NCBI GenBank assembly: GCA_026168455.1
Contig: CM047428.1
Coordinates: 23,464,759 to 23,528,758, forward strand
Reading direction: 5' to 3'
Origin: Theocolax elegans
Lineage: Eukaryota; Arthropoda; Insecta; Hymenoptera; Cerocephalidae
Length of the DNA stretch: 64,000 nt
The position numbers were made by a program, and so were the translations under genes. This document shows, in pieces, positions 37,319 to 49,825 of the stretch (within the stretch, counting starts at the first letter, position 1; the number at the start of each line of letters is the position of its first letter). The notes under the pieces were generated by a model. It made no database searches. It was given only the letters and a program-made list of their open reading frames with translations, and was not told where the DNA came from.

Positions 37319-37710
37319 CTTTTCAAACAGAAACTTGACTTTATATAAAGGAAGGCTCAATTTACCCTTTCTCCACTATAACTGGTGAAATTGCCCAAAC
37401 TATAAGCTGTTCAAAAATTATAGACGTTACGTCCATCAATAACTTATTATGCGGTTACAAATATATAAAAGGAGATGACGATCTCTCTAGTGAGAGTCGA
37501 GAAATAGTCGTCTCTCCATCTAGCGGTGGGAAAAAATCCATCTTGCGATAAGCGTCTAAGGTATTTTTAACTGACAAGTCCAAATTGAAGATTGAGGACG
37601 AAGAGTTTAGAATTTTTGAAAAGGCCATACTATGGGAAATTCCACCAACTATAATGAACAAAAAGTAAAACGAGCTTTCTTTATTCAAAGTTAAGTTTTG
37701 GTTCGAAAAG
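37319..37710. mobile_element. Foldback element 1, 392 bp
   Basis: The left arm (37319-37434) and right arm (37596-37710) are diverged reverse complements of about 115 bp. Landmarks are CTTTTCAAACAGAAACTTGA, CACTATAACTGGTG and TTCAAAAATTATAGACG on the left and their partners on the right. The 160-bp middle has a small nested hairpin (CTCTCTAGTGAGAG) and the word CCATCTAGCGGTGGG. There is no transposase. The minus-strand ORF at 37455-37748 reads across it and is probably incidental. Confidence 0.75.
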
Positions 37711-37811
37711 ATCGATAAATATATAATATACACATAAATACTTATCACCGACCGTTAAATATATTTTTGTTTTAAAAGTATTAAAATGTATATATAGTCC
37801 AGCTATCCATA

Positions 37812-38405
37812 TTTTGATGTATTTTGATCCGCTGAATTCGAATTTCTTGAGTAGAAACACTAAAAATGGCGCCTCTAATAGTTATTAACAATTTCTACAA
37901 ATAATTAATAAGAGTGCAATTTTTCAAAAAAAATTCTATTGTATTCTTTGGGCTATTTTGAAAAAAAACCTATTAACATTTTTTTTACAAATTAATCGCT
38001 AAGTTATTTATAATAATTTAATAACTTTTCAGCGATCTGTACGAATACTGTTTACGCACGCCCGAAACTGCGCTGGAGGCCGCGATCAGCGTAGCGACTA
38101 ATCAGATGCTTTATACGTTTCCTGGAGTTTATTGAAAATTTACAACGAACAATTTTTAGGCTTGGGTACGTTTACATCGATGCAGTGTAAGCTGAGTTAT
38201 ACGTTTTTTTTTATATCTTTGACGATTTTTCAGAACTCTATAGAATTCATTTTAGAGAAAAAAAATAACCCAAAAAATACGATCGAATTTTTTTTCAAAA
38301 ACGCATTTTTATTAATTATTTATAAAAATTGTTAACATATATAGGAGTCATTTTCAGAGTTTCTATCCAAGAAATTCGAATTAGCAGATCAAAATACACA
38401 AAAAA
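37812..38405. mobile_element. Foldback element 2, about 590 bp
   Basis: The left arm (about 37818-37960) and right arm (about 38256-38398) are reverse complements with few differences, for example TGTATTTTGATC near the tips and GAATTCGAATTTCTTGAG against its partner. The middle has an unusually GC-rich core at about 38055-38100 (CACGCCCGAAACTGCG, then GAGGCCGCGATCAGCG). No ORF. It lies only about 100 bp from foldback element 1 but is unrelated in sequence as far as I can see. Confidence 0.78.
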
Positions 38406-41400
38406 AACAAGGGTAGAATAAGATCTCATTTGTTTACGAATTATATGAATAGCCGCTGATCTTATTATACCTATTAATGTATATGTACATAATTTGAAAA
38501 GTTATTCAACTAAAACTAAGAATAACAAACTTTAACTCTAAAAAACGTGCACTTCTAATGAAAATATATTGTCGCAAGTTTATAAATTATTAATTTTTAT
38601 AGTGACATGCACAGTTGCTTCCCACAAAAAAATTATGAATAATAGGAGATAAGTGCTACCTTGAAACTATTTCCATAAAATTGTATTTCGAAATTATACA
38701 ACTTTTACAAGAAAATATAATCTGCTTCATTAGTCCTAAGGAAAAAGTCTATTAGAACATAATATATTCTTCATAAATAGTTGCATCGAAATTTTCTCAA
38801 TCCATGTAATAAAATTAATTATACTTATAATAATTACGGTAATTGAATCGTAAACACTATGTAAATTGAAATTTATGTGTAACGTATGTTACGAAATATC
38901 TCCTCTGACCGCAAAATAACAGTGTAATTAAACATAGAAACCGATGGCCATATATGATACAAAAAAATGGATCACTGATTAATATAATCGTTTCACTCTC
39001 TCCTATATGAAAAATATTTTTAATTTAAAAAATATGGACTACATACGTATGGACAATATTTGTCCATTAATTCGATGAAAATTTGAAACTATAACTACAA
39101 AATGCCCTGCTATAATTAAATCCATCAAGAACATAATACGAAATCTAGTTTGCAAAAAAAAAAGAAAAAAAAACGTCCGGATTCAGATCCCGTTAGAACG
39201 ATATTTATTGAAGATTAAAACTTGGTGTAGTACCAAGAGTATACGCGTCGTCCTGTTAATCGAGCCCTGTCTCGATAGTGTGTGTATACCTGACCTCTGC
39301 GCGCAAAAGGGCTTCCTGTTTGGCGGCTTTTCTTGCCAACACTCGCGACCTCGCGTCTATTCCTCGAACCCGGTGAAACACTCCGTTCATTTTTCCGTTA
39401 CCTATATATATATACACATACATTTTATCCAATCCAGTTAGTATCGTGATTTTATCGTCTCCTTTTTACATCTCTCGGGACATTTATATGCGTAAAGAGG
39501 TCGATTTTTTTTCTATTTTGCATAAACTCGTGTTAATTATGTTATTATATATACGGTGATGCAACAGGGTATATAACGTGGGAAGAATACCGATGAGCTC
39601 TTTTCATTGGTAATACTTACGTACCAAGATATATATATATATATATACTAAATTTGTTAATTTTGGAAGAGTGAAAATGGGTTCGCATTCGATTGATTTG
39701 AACATTAATTATTGCGACACATATTTTTATGATTACATTTTTGATGATTTATTAAAGTACCAGGTTTAACTGAATGTACAGAGATATTAAAATAAGGAAA
39801 ACATCAGTTCGAAGAGGATAAAATATAGTATTCACCGACGAATACAATTAATTTTCCATTAAATCTGACGTAATTTTCCAATTTTTACATTCAAACGATC
39901 GTTAAGTCACTTAAGGATTCGCATCTCGCACTTAACAAATCGCTACGCACGTATACATACGGTGCATACATAAAACCCACGGTTGTAAATAATAATTTAA
40001 AAATAAATTAAATAAATGAACGACATCTAAATTATAAACGTGAGTTTCGTAACGAAAGGTATATACCTAAAAACTAGTAGATCAGTAAATTTAACCTATC
40101 AGCGTAATTACAATAACAAAATCTCCATAATAAAATCAGGCATGTGTGTATATGCGATAAGAGAGAGCATTACGCATTTCCTCGTTTATTACCACGCCTC
40201 TTCCTGCTGCGATTTGATAATCAAAAGTTTGGCGTAATGGTGTAGTAAACGCGCGACTCTGATCCCACGGTGGTATTTCGAGGATCGCGAATTTTTGGGG
40301 CTGTAACGCTTATATGTACAGGCTTGTAATCACCGAGAAGCGACTCTGACGTTGTTTATGTCGGTGAAAGAGAACCTGCGAGAAAAAGGGAGAGATGAAG
40401 CATCGTCGAAGAGGCCAAGACACGAGATAAATTATCGGGTGCCAAGGTAATTATTGTTATTATGGGCTCTCGGTGAACGGAAGACTTGCGTGGAATGTAT
40501 TAGGCTTCTTGTGTGTATATAGATCTATCTATCTACGTGTATCCTTGTGCGTCTGTATCGCTAAAAATTTTAGGTATATGTGTATTCGTTACGTTTTCGC
40601 ACTTTTATTTACTTCACGTATAGGAAGAGTATGATACTTTTTATTTTTACAAGGTGGTCGCGGTGACTGTTCGATTTTTTTTTACACTACTTTCAAGATC
40701 GGTATTGACGTTTGTAAATTGTTTAATACAGTAAACATCCGTATATACGAAAGTTTTGTTAACAGTAGGTACGGTGGAAACGACTGTGTTACAAAGATGC
40801 AACACCGAGTTCCAGCATGTAAAGTTTTAACGGCTTTAATACAACCTATTTAGACGCGTTTATAGTAACTAATAGAAAGTTAAAGATACGCACTGCGCAA
40901 GCATGCGTATAAGATAACTTGTATAATAACTTTTCGACTTGAATTAAATATCGCGTTATTGATTAAATCATTTTGAAAGTTCAACGCTTACACACGTACG
41001 AAAAATCCTTATTAATGGCATTCGATACAAGTATGTAAAATACAAATTATTATCTACTTTGAAATTTGATAACGTTAAAATATAGCAGCATGTTTTACAC
41101 GTATACGTGACGTAAATAAATGCGTTAACCAAAATAACAATTTACGTTTCTTATTTAATTATTTTTAAAAAATACATTAATAATTCTTACTTGAAATTAT
41201 CAATCGAAATCTAAAAAGCGACACAATTACGTATATTAACTCCATTAATCATAATTTACTGTATACAAAAGGAATCTCTATCGTTTTTAAGCTTTATATT
41301 TCCTAAAAATATGTAATCCAAATTAATTAATCTTATATACATCTGCTACCTATATAAAATACATTCAAGAATTAACAAACATATCATTAACGTCGGTATT

Positions 41401-44400
41401 GAAGGTAACTGTATGTCAACACTCGTAGGGTATAATAAATCATAGTTCCGGTCACCATAACACACCACACTCGAACATTTCCCATACTTAGGAAACCCTA
41501 CGGAATTCTCTCACAGTGTTAAAGACATCCCAAAAGTGGTGTCTGTCGCACGCTTCTCACATGGCCACGTGTCGTTTTACCGGATATCGCGATGAAATGT
41601 TTCAAAAAATGCGGCTCGTGTTACTCGATTAATTGCGATAATCTATTTTAAAACGGTCGCGGTTAATTATAATTATTTAATGGGAAAAAGTGTTAGAAAC
41701 AATTTTTGTTTTAAATTGACAGTTTTTTTTCATAGAACGTTAAATTAAAATGTATTACTGAAAGAAAATTTGGTACTGTATGCAAAGATGAATTTTTAAC
41801 AAGAGTTATATATTTTACACTTTCACTGCACGATTTGAATTGTTCCTTAAGAATATTTATATTGCACTGTTTGATTAATATGGAACTAACTTACATTTTG
41901 TTTTAAGTTTATATATATACGTTGCGAGAATGGTCAGAAGAAAAAATGATTAGAGATTTTCTAATTTTGGCATTGCATAAAAAATTTGAACGATAAATTA
42001 AGGATCTACTATGTATACCTATATGTTAAGCCCATTACGAATGCATTGCGCAATTTGGATTACCTTATGCGGTTTATTATTAAATGACTGTGGTTAAGCT
42101 TTCATTGACGAGGTGGGAAATTTCGTAAATGGAAACAGGCAATTTTCCAACTGACGTAATATATGCGGTATAAATGGAAAGTACAGATATTGTAAATGCG
42201 TGTCTGTACGTGTATGTATATATTCGTCGACGTGCTATCTTTAAAGATATAATACATTTACAACAAATCAGTTCATTTTCTGATGAGATCAATGTGCGGT
42301 TTTTTAAAACTGCTACGATGTACAATTGTGAATGAGTAAAGTTTATCTTTTCGTCTATATTGGACAGTACTTGAAATGTGGCGTTTTATAGAAATTTTTA
42401 TTTCATCAATTTACGGGTTACATAATGAATTTTACATTGCTATAGGTATATATTATACGTTTATAAAGTGTCCTAAATGTTTCAAATATTTACATTAATT
42501 TATAGAACATTACTATATTATAACGTAGTAATCAGATTTACAATTTAATTTTTAATAATAGTTGAAGTTATTTTAAAGTACCTGAATCGAACTTTACGTT
42601 ATTCTCATTGATCTTGATATATTTATAAAGAAAAATTAATTTAAAGCAATTAGTACTGGGTTAAACATATAACTCAATTTATAAACGAGATTAATGCAGT
42701 TTATTAATACATAAATGCACTTGCAATCGGGATCAAATACATATTTTAATATCAAAATTAAATGATTTTTCAATTAAAATCTATATATCTCTAGTTCTAT
42801 ATTTCACGGTCTCGTAACACTGTCTCTATCTTCAAAGTGACACACAAATAATAAACAATTAAAAATGTAATCTAGCTTGAAAATTCGTAAAACATGCGTA
42901 AATGTTATAAGAAAGATTATATACAGACGCACATAAATCCAAAACTGAATCGGTCAGAAGGCGCATGTAAATATGTGGAAGGAGGGTGTAGATGTAGTTA
43001 AAAAAGGGGAGTTTGCGCTCTCTTGTGGTCACTGTAAGTATACAACTATATATATGCATATCGACGACGATCGGTAGGTCTGATTTCAAGTGGCAGCGAG
43101 TCGCCCTTCGCATATTTTCGTTCCCTCTTTCGTTTTGTTCGGTGTAACTTCAAGAGCCCACGAATGTGTGTATTTTAAGGGGAACGATATATATATGTAT
43201 GTATAACCTGGGGGATCTGCTTTATCGATGTTTCTTTGGGTTATAAAGAAGATTTTTTTAAACTTCCGTGGACGTAGATTTTTAGAGTCAGATATACATT
43301 GGTTTATTTATTATTCGGATAAATACCGATATTTTTTTAATTAGAAGAATCTATTATATACGATGTATTTATAATTTTCACAAAGAGTTTTAAATAAATA
43401 TATATATATATATATATTGTAAAAAAAGTAACTTTTATCAATTCTTCATTCAAAATCGTATAAATCTTACTTCATTCGACCTAACAATTGCAAATATTAA
43501 AATTCATGCTCAACGATAGTATATCCAGAACATATGTTCAACAGGTTTAAAAATTACTCTCGAACCATTAACCACGAATGAATAAATTAGATCCTTTACC
43601 GATCCCAAGGAAACAAAAGGACCAGCCTCTTTTTCCGCTGCGCAAAATCCTTAATGAACCTCTCTCGCACTTATACTTTTTTTTTAAGTGCACGAAAATT
43701 CGCGTCTGTGCTTTTTTTTGCAAGCATTCTAATGAACCTCGATGCTTTGTGATCTTTGTGAAAGGGAAAGCATGCGCGATGTTCTTTTGTCGATTGAATG
43801 AATTGCGCTTTTTTACGGTAGGGGTTGAGTTTAATTGGAGCGGTTGAATTAAATGCTCGGAATTTTTGAGAAACCTAAGTTTGAATAAGCGTTGCCATTA
43901 TTTTTTCTTTTTTAATACCGGACACTTCAAAGTTCGGCGTGGCATATGGTAAAAGAGAAACATTAGCTAGTATTTTATTGTCGTTTCCTATTCCATCGTC
44001 GTAGGTATATTTTAATGCAGTACACAACACCTATTTCTCGATATATATATATATTTAATTATATCGTAAAATTCAACGAAATCATTTTAAAAAAATAGTA
44101 TAATACCTGAATCCTTAAATAACATCCTAGAGTTAAATGATATAAAAGAAAAAAAAATGAAACACCGTATACGCAAAATGTACAACCCTCCTTTTAAAAG
44201 TAGATTAAAATTCCCACAATTAGTATAATACTAATCGTAATATCATCTGACTAGGTTAATTTAATTACTTCTTCGGACAGATATCGAACCGGCTAACGAA
44301 TAATAAAGAGTTTATATTTATATTTTGCGGTTCGGAATGCGTATACAAGAAGTTATAAGACATACACATAAAAGGACAAACGAAAAATAGGGGGTTATCT

Positions 44401-47400
44401 AAATTCCCGATCTTGGTGCTGCGTAACGATGCGGCTCGTCGCAATAATTAAGGGTAATTGGAACACCGTCTGGGCACGCGACCGGCAGATGGGCTGATCT
44501 TTGACGGCACCTTAAGCGCGATCGTTTGATTAAAAAGCAAGCAAGAATGCGGTGGCTAGAGGTACCTTAATGAACTACGTTCAATGACTAGTTACCCATA
44601 TTTGATCGACAGATTCATGGATTATTTTCTTTTTACTTTTCTTCTTTTTACTCTTTCTTTACTCTTCTTTTTACCTTTATTCGAACATAGGTATAAAGTA
44701 CTCTTTAAATTGAAAAGGTAAACTTATGTTGTTCTATTTTGATGTTCACGCAAACTATATACTTTATAGCTTTGTATCACTCCAGTATAGTAAAATTTTA
44801 CAAATATCACTCACGATGTCAAAACTGTATATTATTTGGCGAAATTGTATAAGGAAAAGAGTACTGTAGGGTACACGGAGAAACACATCTGCTCACAATA
44901 TACATGTACGTATACGTATAAAACACGAAGGTGTATATAATGAAATTAAAAAAGAGTATAAAGTCATGCGAAAAGAAACCGTAAAGCGATAAAAAGAAAT
45001 AATAAATAAGGTGTGAGAATCCAAGGGCACGCAGGTGCGTAAAAGCCGCTCACCAACTTTTCCGATATATTCCTTGCGGCTTTGCGAACCTTTTAAAACT
45101 GGGTGTGTTTAACTTTACGCATATATTTTCTCCACGGTTATTTACCGCGTAATTGTTTACTTTGTATATATGCATACTAGGTAATTCCGTTCGAATTTCT
45201 AGTTAATAGTGAATTTTATGAAATAACCAAATAGAAATTGAAGTACCGTCACATACCAAATTCTTGATCACTTAACACTAATTTCTGATCTCTAATTTAC
45301 TTTTAATATATATGGACACGTTAATTATCTTTTTCACAAATTATACATATACATATACGTTTCTAATTTTCAATTTATTATTCTGATAGGATTTTGCATT
45401 GTTGATATTTGATAAAATTTTGTTCGTAACTTAAATATAAAAATGATTAAGAACCGGGTAATGATCGATCAACAATTGAGTATATATATAGGTAACGGTA
45501 TAAGTTTAAATTGGACAACGGTGATTTCGTACACGTGCTCGTCAATTAATTTTTAAAATAATTTTGCTTCTAAATTTGCATACAGAAAACTTAGGTTATT
45601 TGCGTTAAAATGTCTTTTTTACACATACACGCCAATTTAAAAATATATAGCAATTAATTAGATCAATTTTTATTAATAATATTTGGCGTTGAGTTAATTT
45701 TGCACGATCCAACACATAGCTGTTGAAGACATCACCTCGTAGTTTTACAAATCTAAATACTCGTTAGACTGTCACGAATCTCCAATCGATTTATTTAACA
45801 AAAGGAACGAAGAATTTCAACACCCCCCCTGGACTCGAAATGATTCGTTCACCTCGTTATAATATAACCCTCCCACTATAATTTTCAAGTTAACAAAGCA
45901 ATTCATCATCTCTCCCTGCGATAATTTTTATTTTTATCAAACAAATCCTCGAGCAATTACTCGGGCACGGACATATTTTTCTCTTTTTTGGGCTCTCCCG
46001 CACAAACGTACATACATTTTCTAATCAATTATACGAGGTTTTATCAATCACGCGTGAGCTCACGGATTGTAACGCTCCTGGCGTCATTTGTACGCAGAAA
46101 GAGAGAGAGAAAGGGAGAGAGAGAAATATGATAAATCATTATTGCCTCTCTCGGGGGGATAATTAAACACTATAAGACGATCGGCGTTCTCTTTCAAAGA
46201 TTATTTTTTTTTTTAGTTGATAGGGTATATATTGGTTGGTTACTTCCGATGCATAATAACTCAGCAGAAACGAGCTGGTATTCCATTGTTAATTGTCGGT
46301 GTTCATTGAGTTGCGTAGTTATTCCTTCTTTTTTCTCTTATTCTCATTGGTGAATCAGTTGTCGTAACATTTAACTATAATCTTATATGATCTGGGGTTT
46401 CGTATGAACCTCGTAATGATAACTTCATAACATATTTATATATATATATATATCTAAATATTGTAAACATTGTCTCCCCTCGACGATTCAATAATAATAA
46501 TATCCTTGATATCAAATTTTTCATTAAAAAATTCCGTTTACATAAAAAAATGATTCCCAATACCAGCATAGAAAAAGTACGAAAAAAACCGTGACGTAAG
46601 TATATTCCTTGCGAAACAATGTCTATTTTGATATTGCACTATAAGAAACACCGATCGAGTGCATAAATCACTTTCTAAATAATTAACCATTAAAAAAATG
46701 AAAAAAAAAATAAAGCCAGTGCACGCTGTTACTTTGTACCCTCGAGGTGCGCGAGAAGAAACCGATATCGAAAATATAAATATACATATATACCGTTAAC
46801 GTGAATTTAGCAGCGCATGGAGTATTTTACTTGTAACGTATTGCAATTTTTGCCGCGAATGAAGGTTACAGTTCACGAGGTTGAATGTGTATATACCTGG
46901 AAATTGCGATCGTTCAATTTATATACTGCTCGTGCAAATTGCATATACGTTGCATAGACACTCGGATAAAGTATAATGTTATACTATCTGTCTTGTGCGA
47001 ATTAACCTATTTATTTATATAGGATATAATACCGTTATACGAAACTATAAAATTTTGTTAACTCGGTTTACGTATATTTGTTCGATTGTATATTTCATCA
47101 CATTTTCTTACTATCGCACGAGTGTCATTATGTATGCTAAAAGAAAAATATTTATTTTGAAACAATTTATTTGTTCGTGTAACATAATTAATTGTTATTA
47201 TTACAACAACTTACTGCTGAAAACGTCAAAATCATGTATCGATGATTTTGTTGTAAGTTTAACAGTTTCATTTAGCTAAAGCAGTGACATGAATTGCTGT
47301 TTCTTGCAAAAATGTGGTAGTTTTAGTTAAAACTAAAGGTTGCGAAAATCGCAGACAACACGGAGAACGAACGTCAATCTTAACCTAACATTAGTTTGAA

Positions 47401-48184
47401 TCTCGGTTTGAACTATATTAATATTTATTGTGCTTTACAATATGAGTATTGACAATGTATGTAACAAATAAAATAAAACTATATTTTAAAAAATGCTAAA
47501 AAAAACCCGTACTTATGCACGAGTAATCATATATGTAAGTACGTATGTATTGCAAGTGTGACTACGCATCTAACTATATGAGTTTTGACTAATCAATAAA
47601 CAAAAAGATACAACGATTACCAACAAACAGTCAGATCCTAACAACCTAAGTTTATTTTTATATTTGTATACATACATATTTGGCTATATCGCGCGTAAGT
47701 GCGAAAAACCTAAACATAACCTAGCTAACCCGCGATTCACGTTGCATTTAAACCACCTATTTTTTTAACCATCATTGCACGTCATCGTTAAATAGACTTT
47801 TTAATCACAAAGAGAAATCAGATCATGATTTATAATACTTTATATTCATATATTTATTTAATACTATATATTTAAGTTCAGCAAGTAAAAAAGCTGTTTA
47901 CTGAGTATAAGTATGCTTCTTAATTATCAATAAACTTTTCCCGTCATCTTGAATTTAATAAAATGTTTAGTATTGAGTCGCAGAAAATCTAGTGAATATT
48001 AAAAATTTTTTTCTCCGTGTATGTTTATTTCGTCAAAAGAATCGGAAAGTAAAAATGTAGAGTCACGAAAAAATTTTGAAAGATCTTTTGACAACTATTA
48101 CATTTTGAATTGTTTCATTTAATTTGTTTTCGAAATTTGTGTAATAGATGAAGTATATAAATGTTTTATTACGGTTGATTACAC
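38406..48184. other. Intron-like sequence with several GC-richer islands
   Basis: No gene was recognised in nearly 10 kb. GC-richer patches lie at 39180-39400, 40240-40500, 41440-41640, 42940-43180, 43580-43850, 44390-44580, 45000-45090 and 46000-46190. TA tracts are at 39629-39647, 43397-43419 and 46436-46454, a pyrimidine tract at 44627-44680 and a GA tract at 46098-46125. A minus-strand GTAAGTAT donor match at 39614-39621 lies next to a TA tract and has no exon. Confidence 0.45.
44390..44580. promoter_or_regulatory. Possible conserved non-coding (enhancer-like) island
   Basis: About 190 bp clearly GC-richer than the surroundings, with two homeodomain-type cores in AATAATTAAGGGTAATTGG and no long open frame or splice sites. 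The composition and clustered sites are seen; enhancer function is only inferred. Confidence 0.25.
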
Positions 48185-48428
48185 TTGAGAAAAAAGTTGT
48201 AGTGAAAATTATAGTACTGTTTAGTAATCAAATTACAGAATCTGTAAAAGTTCAAAAAATTACTATACTGCATGTACGTAACTTATGGTAAATATTACAA
48301 AAATTGTAGTAAAAATGAATAGACTTTTAGTTAATGTTACTATAGAGTATAATAATTTCTTGAAATTTGACACTCTGTAATTTTATTACTAGACGGTATT
48401 GTCATTTTTACTACAATTTTTATCTCAG
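48185..48428. mobile_element. Small foldback MITE, copy B of the palindrome family
   Basis: The left end (TTGAGAAAAAAGTTGTAGTG) and the right end (ATGACAATACCG on the minus strand) are diverged inverted copies; both arms carry TTTAGTAAT and AAATTACAGA phrases or close variants. About 80 bp match at each end. The centre carries AAAATGAATAGACTTTTAG, shared with the element at 20518-20725. The ends resemble those of copy A at 18905-19134. No coding potential. Confidence 0.7.
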
Positions 48429-49779
48429 TCTTCATTTATTGAAATTTTTAATTTAAAAATATCACGAATATAAAATGCATTTCGGGATTAGATTTGCAAT
48501 TTTAGGAAAACTATCGAATATACGATCGTTTTGAACTACGCCAGAATTATTTCCACATAAACGTGTCATTATAATCGGACGCTTGATCCATCGAACGTTA
48601 AAAGCCATTACCCCAAGTTTATCGCGTATTATATATGAAGGTTTTGAACATTCGAAGAAACGGACAAACCGTGTTGTCAAACCCGTTCGCAAAGAGGAGA
48701 AATCGACGTATCAGTGTATTTTATCGGCAGCTGTGCACATCCCATTCCGATGCGTTTAAACGCTCAATTATTACGCTCTTCTTATTTCGCACTGCGCTCT
48801 ACAGAATAATAATATTGTTTATACGTAATCTACCATGTAAACAAATTGCGTAGACAGTATAAATAGAAATATTATTATCTTAAATGTTCAAACTTATAAC
48901 GTTTAATCCGGGAATTTAATTTTGACTTTAAAACGTAAATAATAATCGAAATATTTGTAAAATCCAACTACACAAGTATTTTAAACTTTAATGGAAATAT
49001 TATCTGATAAGAACCGCAACACTTAATAATCAACTTGGTCCAATAAAAGTTTTATCATTTATGCATATATAACTCGAACGCATTAAACTTTCCTAATTCT
49101 CTCGAAATAGGCTGGCGAAGCGAAGGAACAAAAAAAGCTGTGGTATAACCGAGAGGAAGTTCCGTTTTAGGTGTTTCCGGAGCTTAAAAGCGCCCCAGTT
49201 TATAGAACCCTGGGGTATTTTCGTAGCTCGTTTCCGAGTGCATCGAGAACGCCTGTTTAGTCTGCTCGTGTATATACGTAAAAGTTCTCGTGGTATTTTT
49301 TTTTTACTTGGGAACCCATACAAGGCTTCGTTGAGTCTTCTTTTAAAAAGGTTTGACTCTCGAATTTACTAGGGATATTGATAGTTCTAGCTCAGTTGCA
49401 CAATGTTACTTTCTCGTTGGTTACTTCCAGTTTGTTAAACTTCAAATGTATAATTTCTTTGTTGCAACGAAGTGTATATTATTTTTTTCTTTACAAGTTA
49501 ATTTTTTAAATATATATTCTAAATAATGTACATGTATAAACATAAAAACAGTACATTTTAGTTGTAGGAAAATTAATCGCTCTAAGTTGAATAGTCTAAT
49601 TAAATAAATCACTGATATAATTAAAAAGTAACTTTCAATTTGCAATTATTCTGTTATACTAGTATTTGTTTAAAATAAATAACAACAAAACTAAATAAAA
49701 TGCCCAAATATTACAAACTATACCTCTATCCACATTCCTAACTATTATATATCCTTCACTTTCACCGTCGTTGAAACTC
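48429..49779. other. Intron-like sequence
   Basis: GC-richer patches lie at about 48500-48780 and 49080-49290. ORFs there on both strands have no splice flanks. Nothing else was recognised. Confidence 0.45.
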
Positions 49780-49825
49780 ACCTGCAACAAAAAAAACGAC
49801 AAAACATTAGTACATGATACACATA
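49780..49825 (-). promoter_or_regulatory. Candidate recursive (zero-length exon) splice site
   Basis: On the minus strand a TACTAAT branch-point match is followed by GTTTTGTCG, eight T, GTTGCAG and at once GTGAGTTTC; the junction is 49782/49781. Branch point, polypyrimidine tract, acceptor and donor are all in place and in correct spacing, which makes it the best splice signal in the window. The acceptor abuts the donor, so splicing here would leave no exon and regenerate a 5' splice site. A possible second donor (GAG/GTATAG) lies about 60 nt downstream and could define a skipped recursive-splice exon. Confidence 0.65.
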
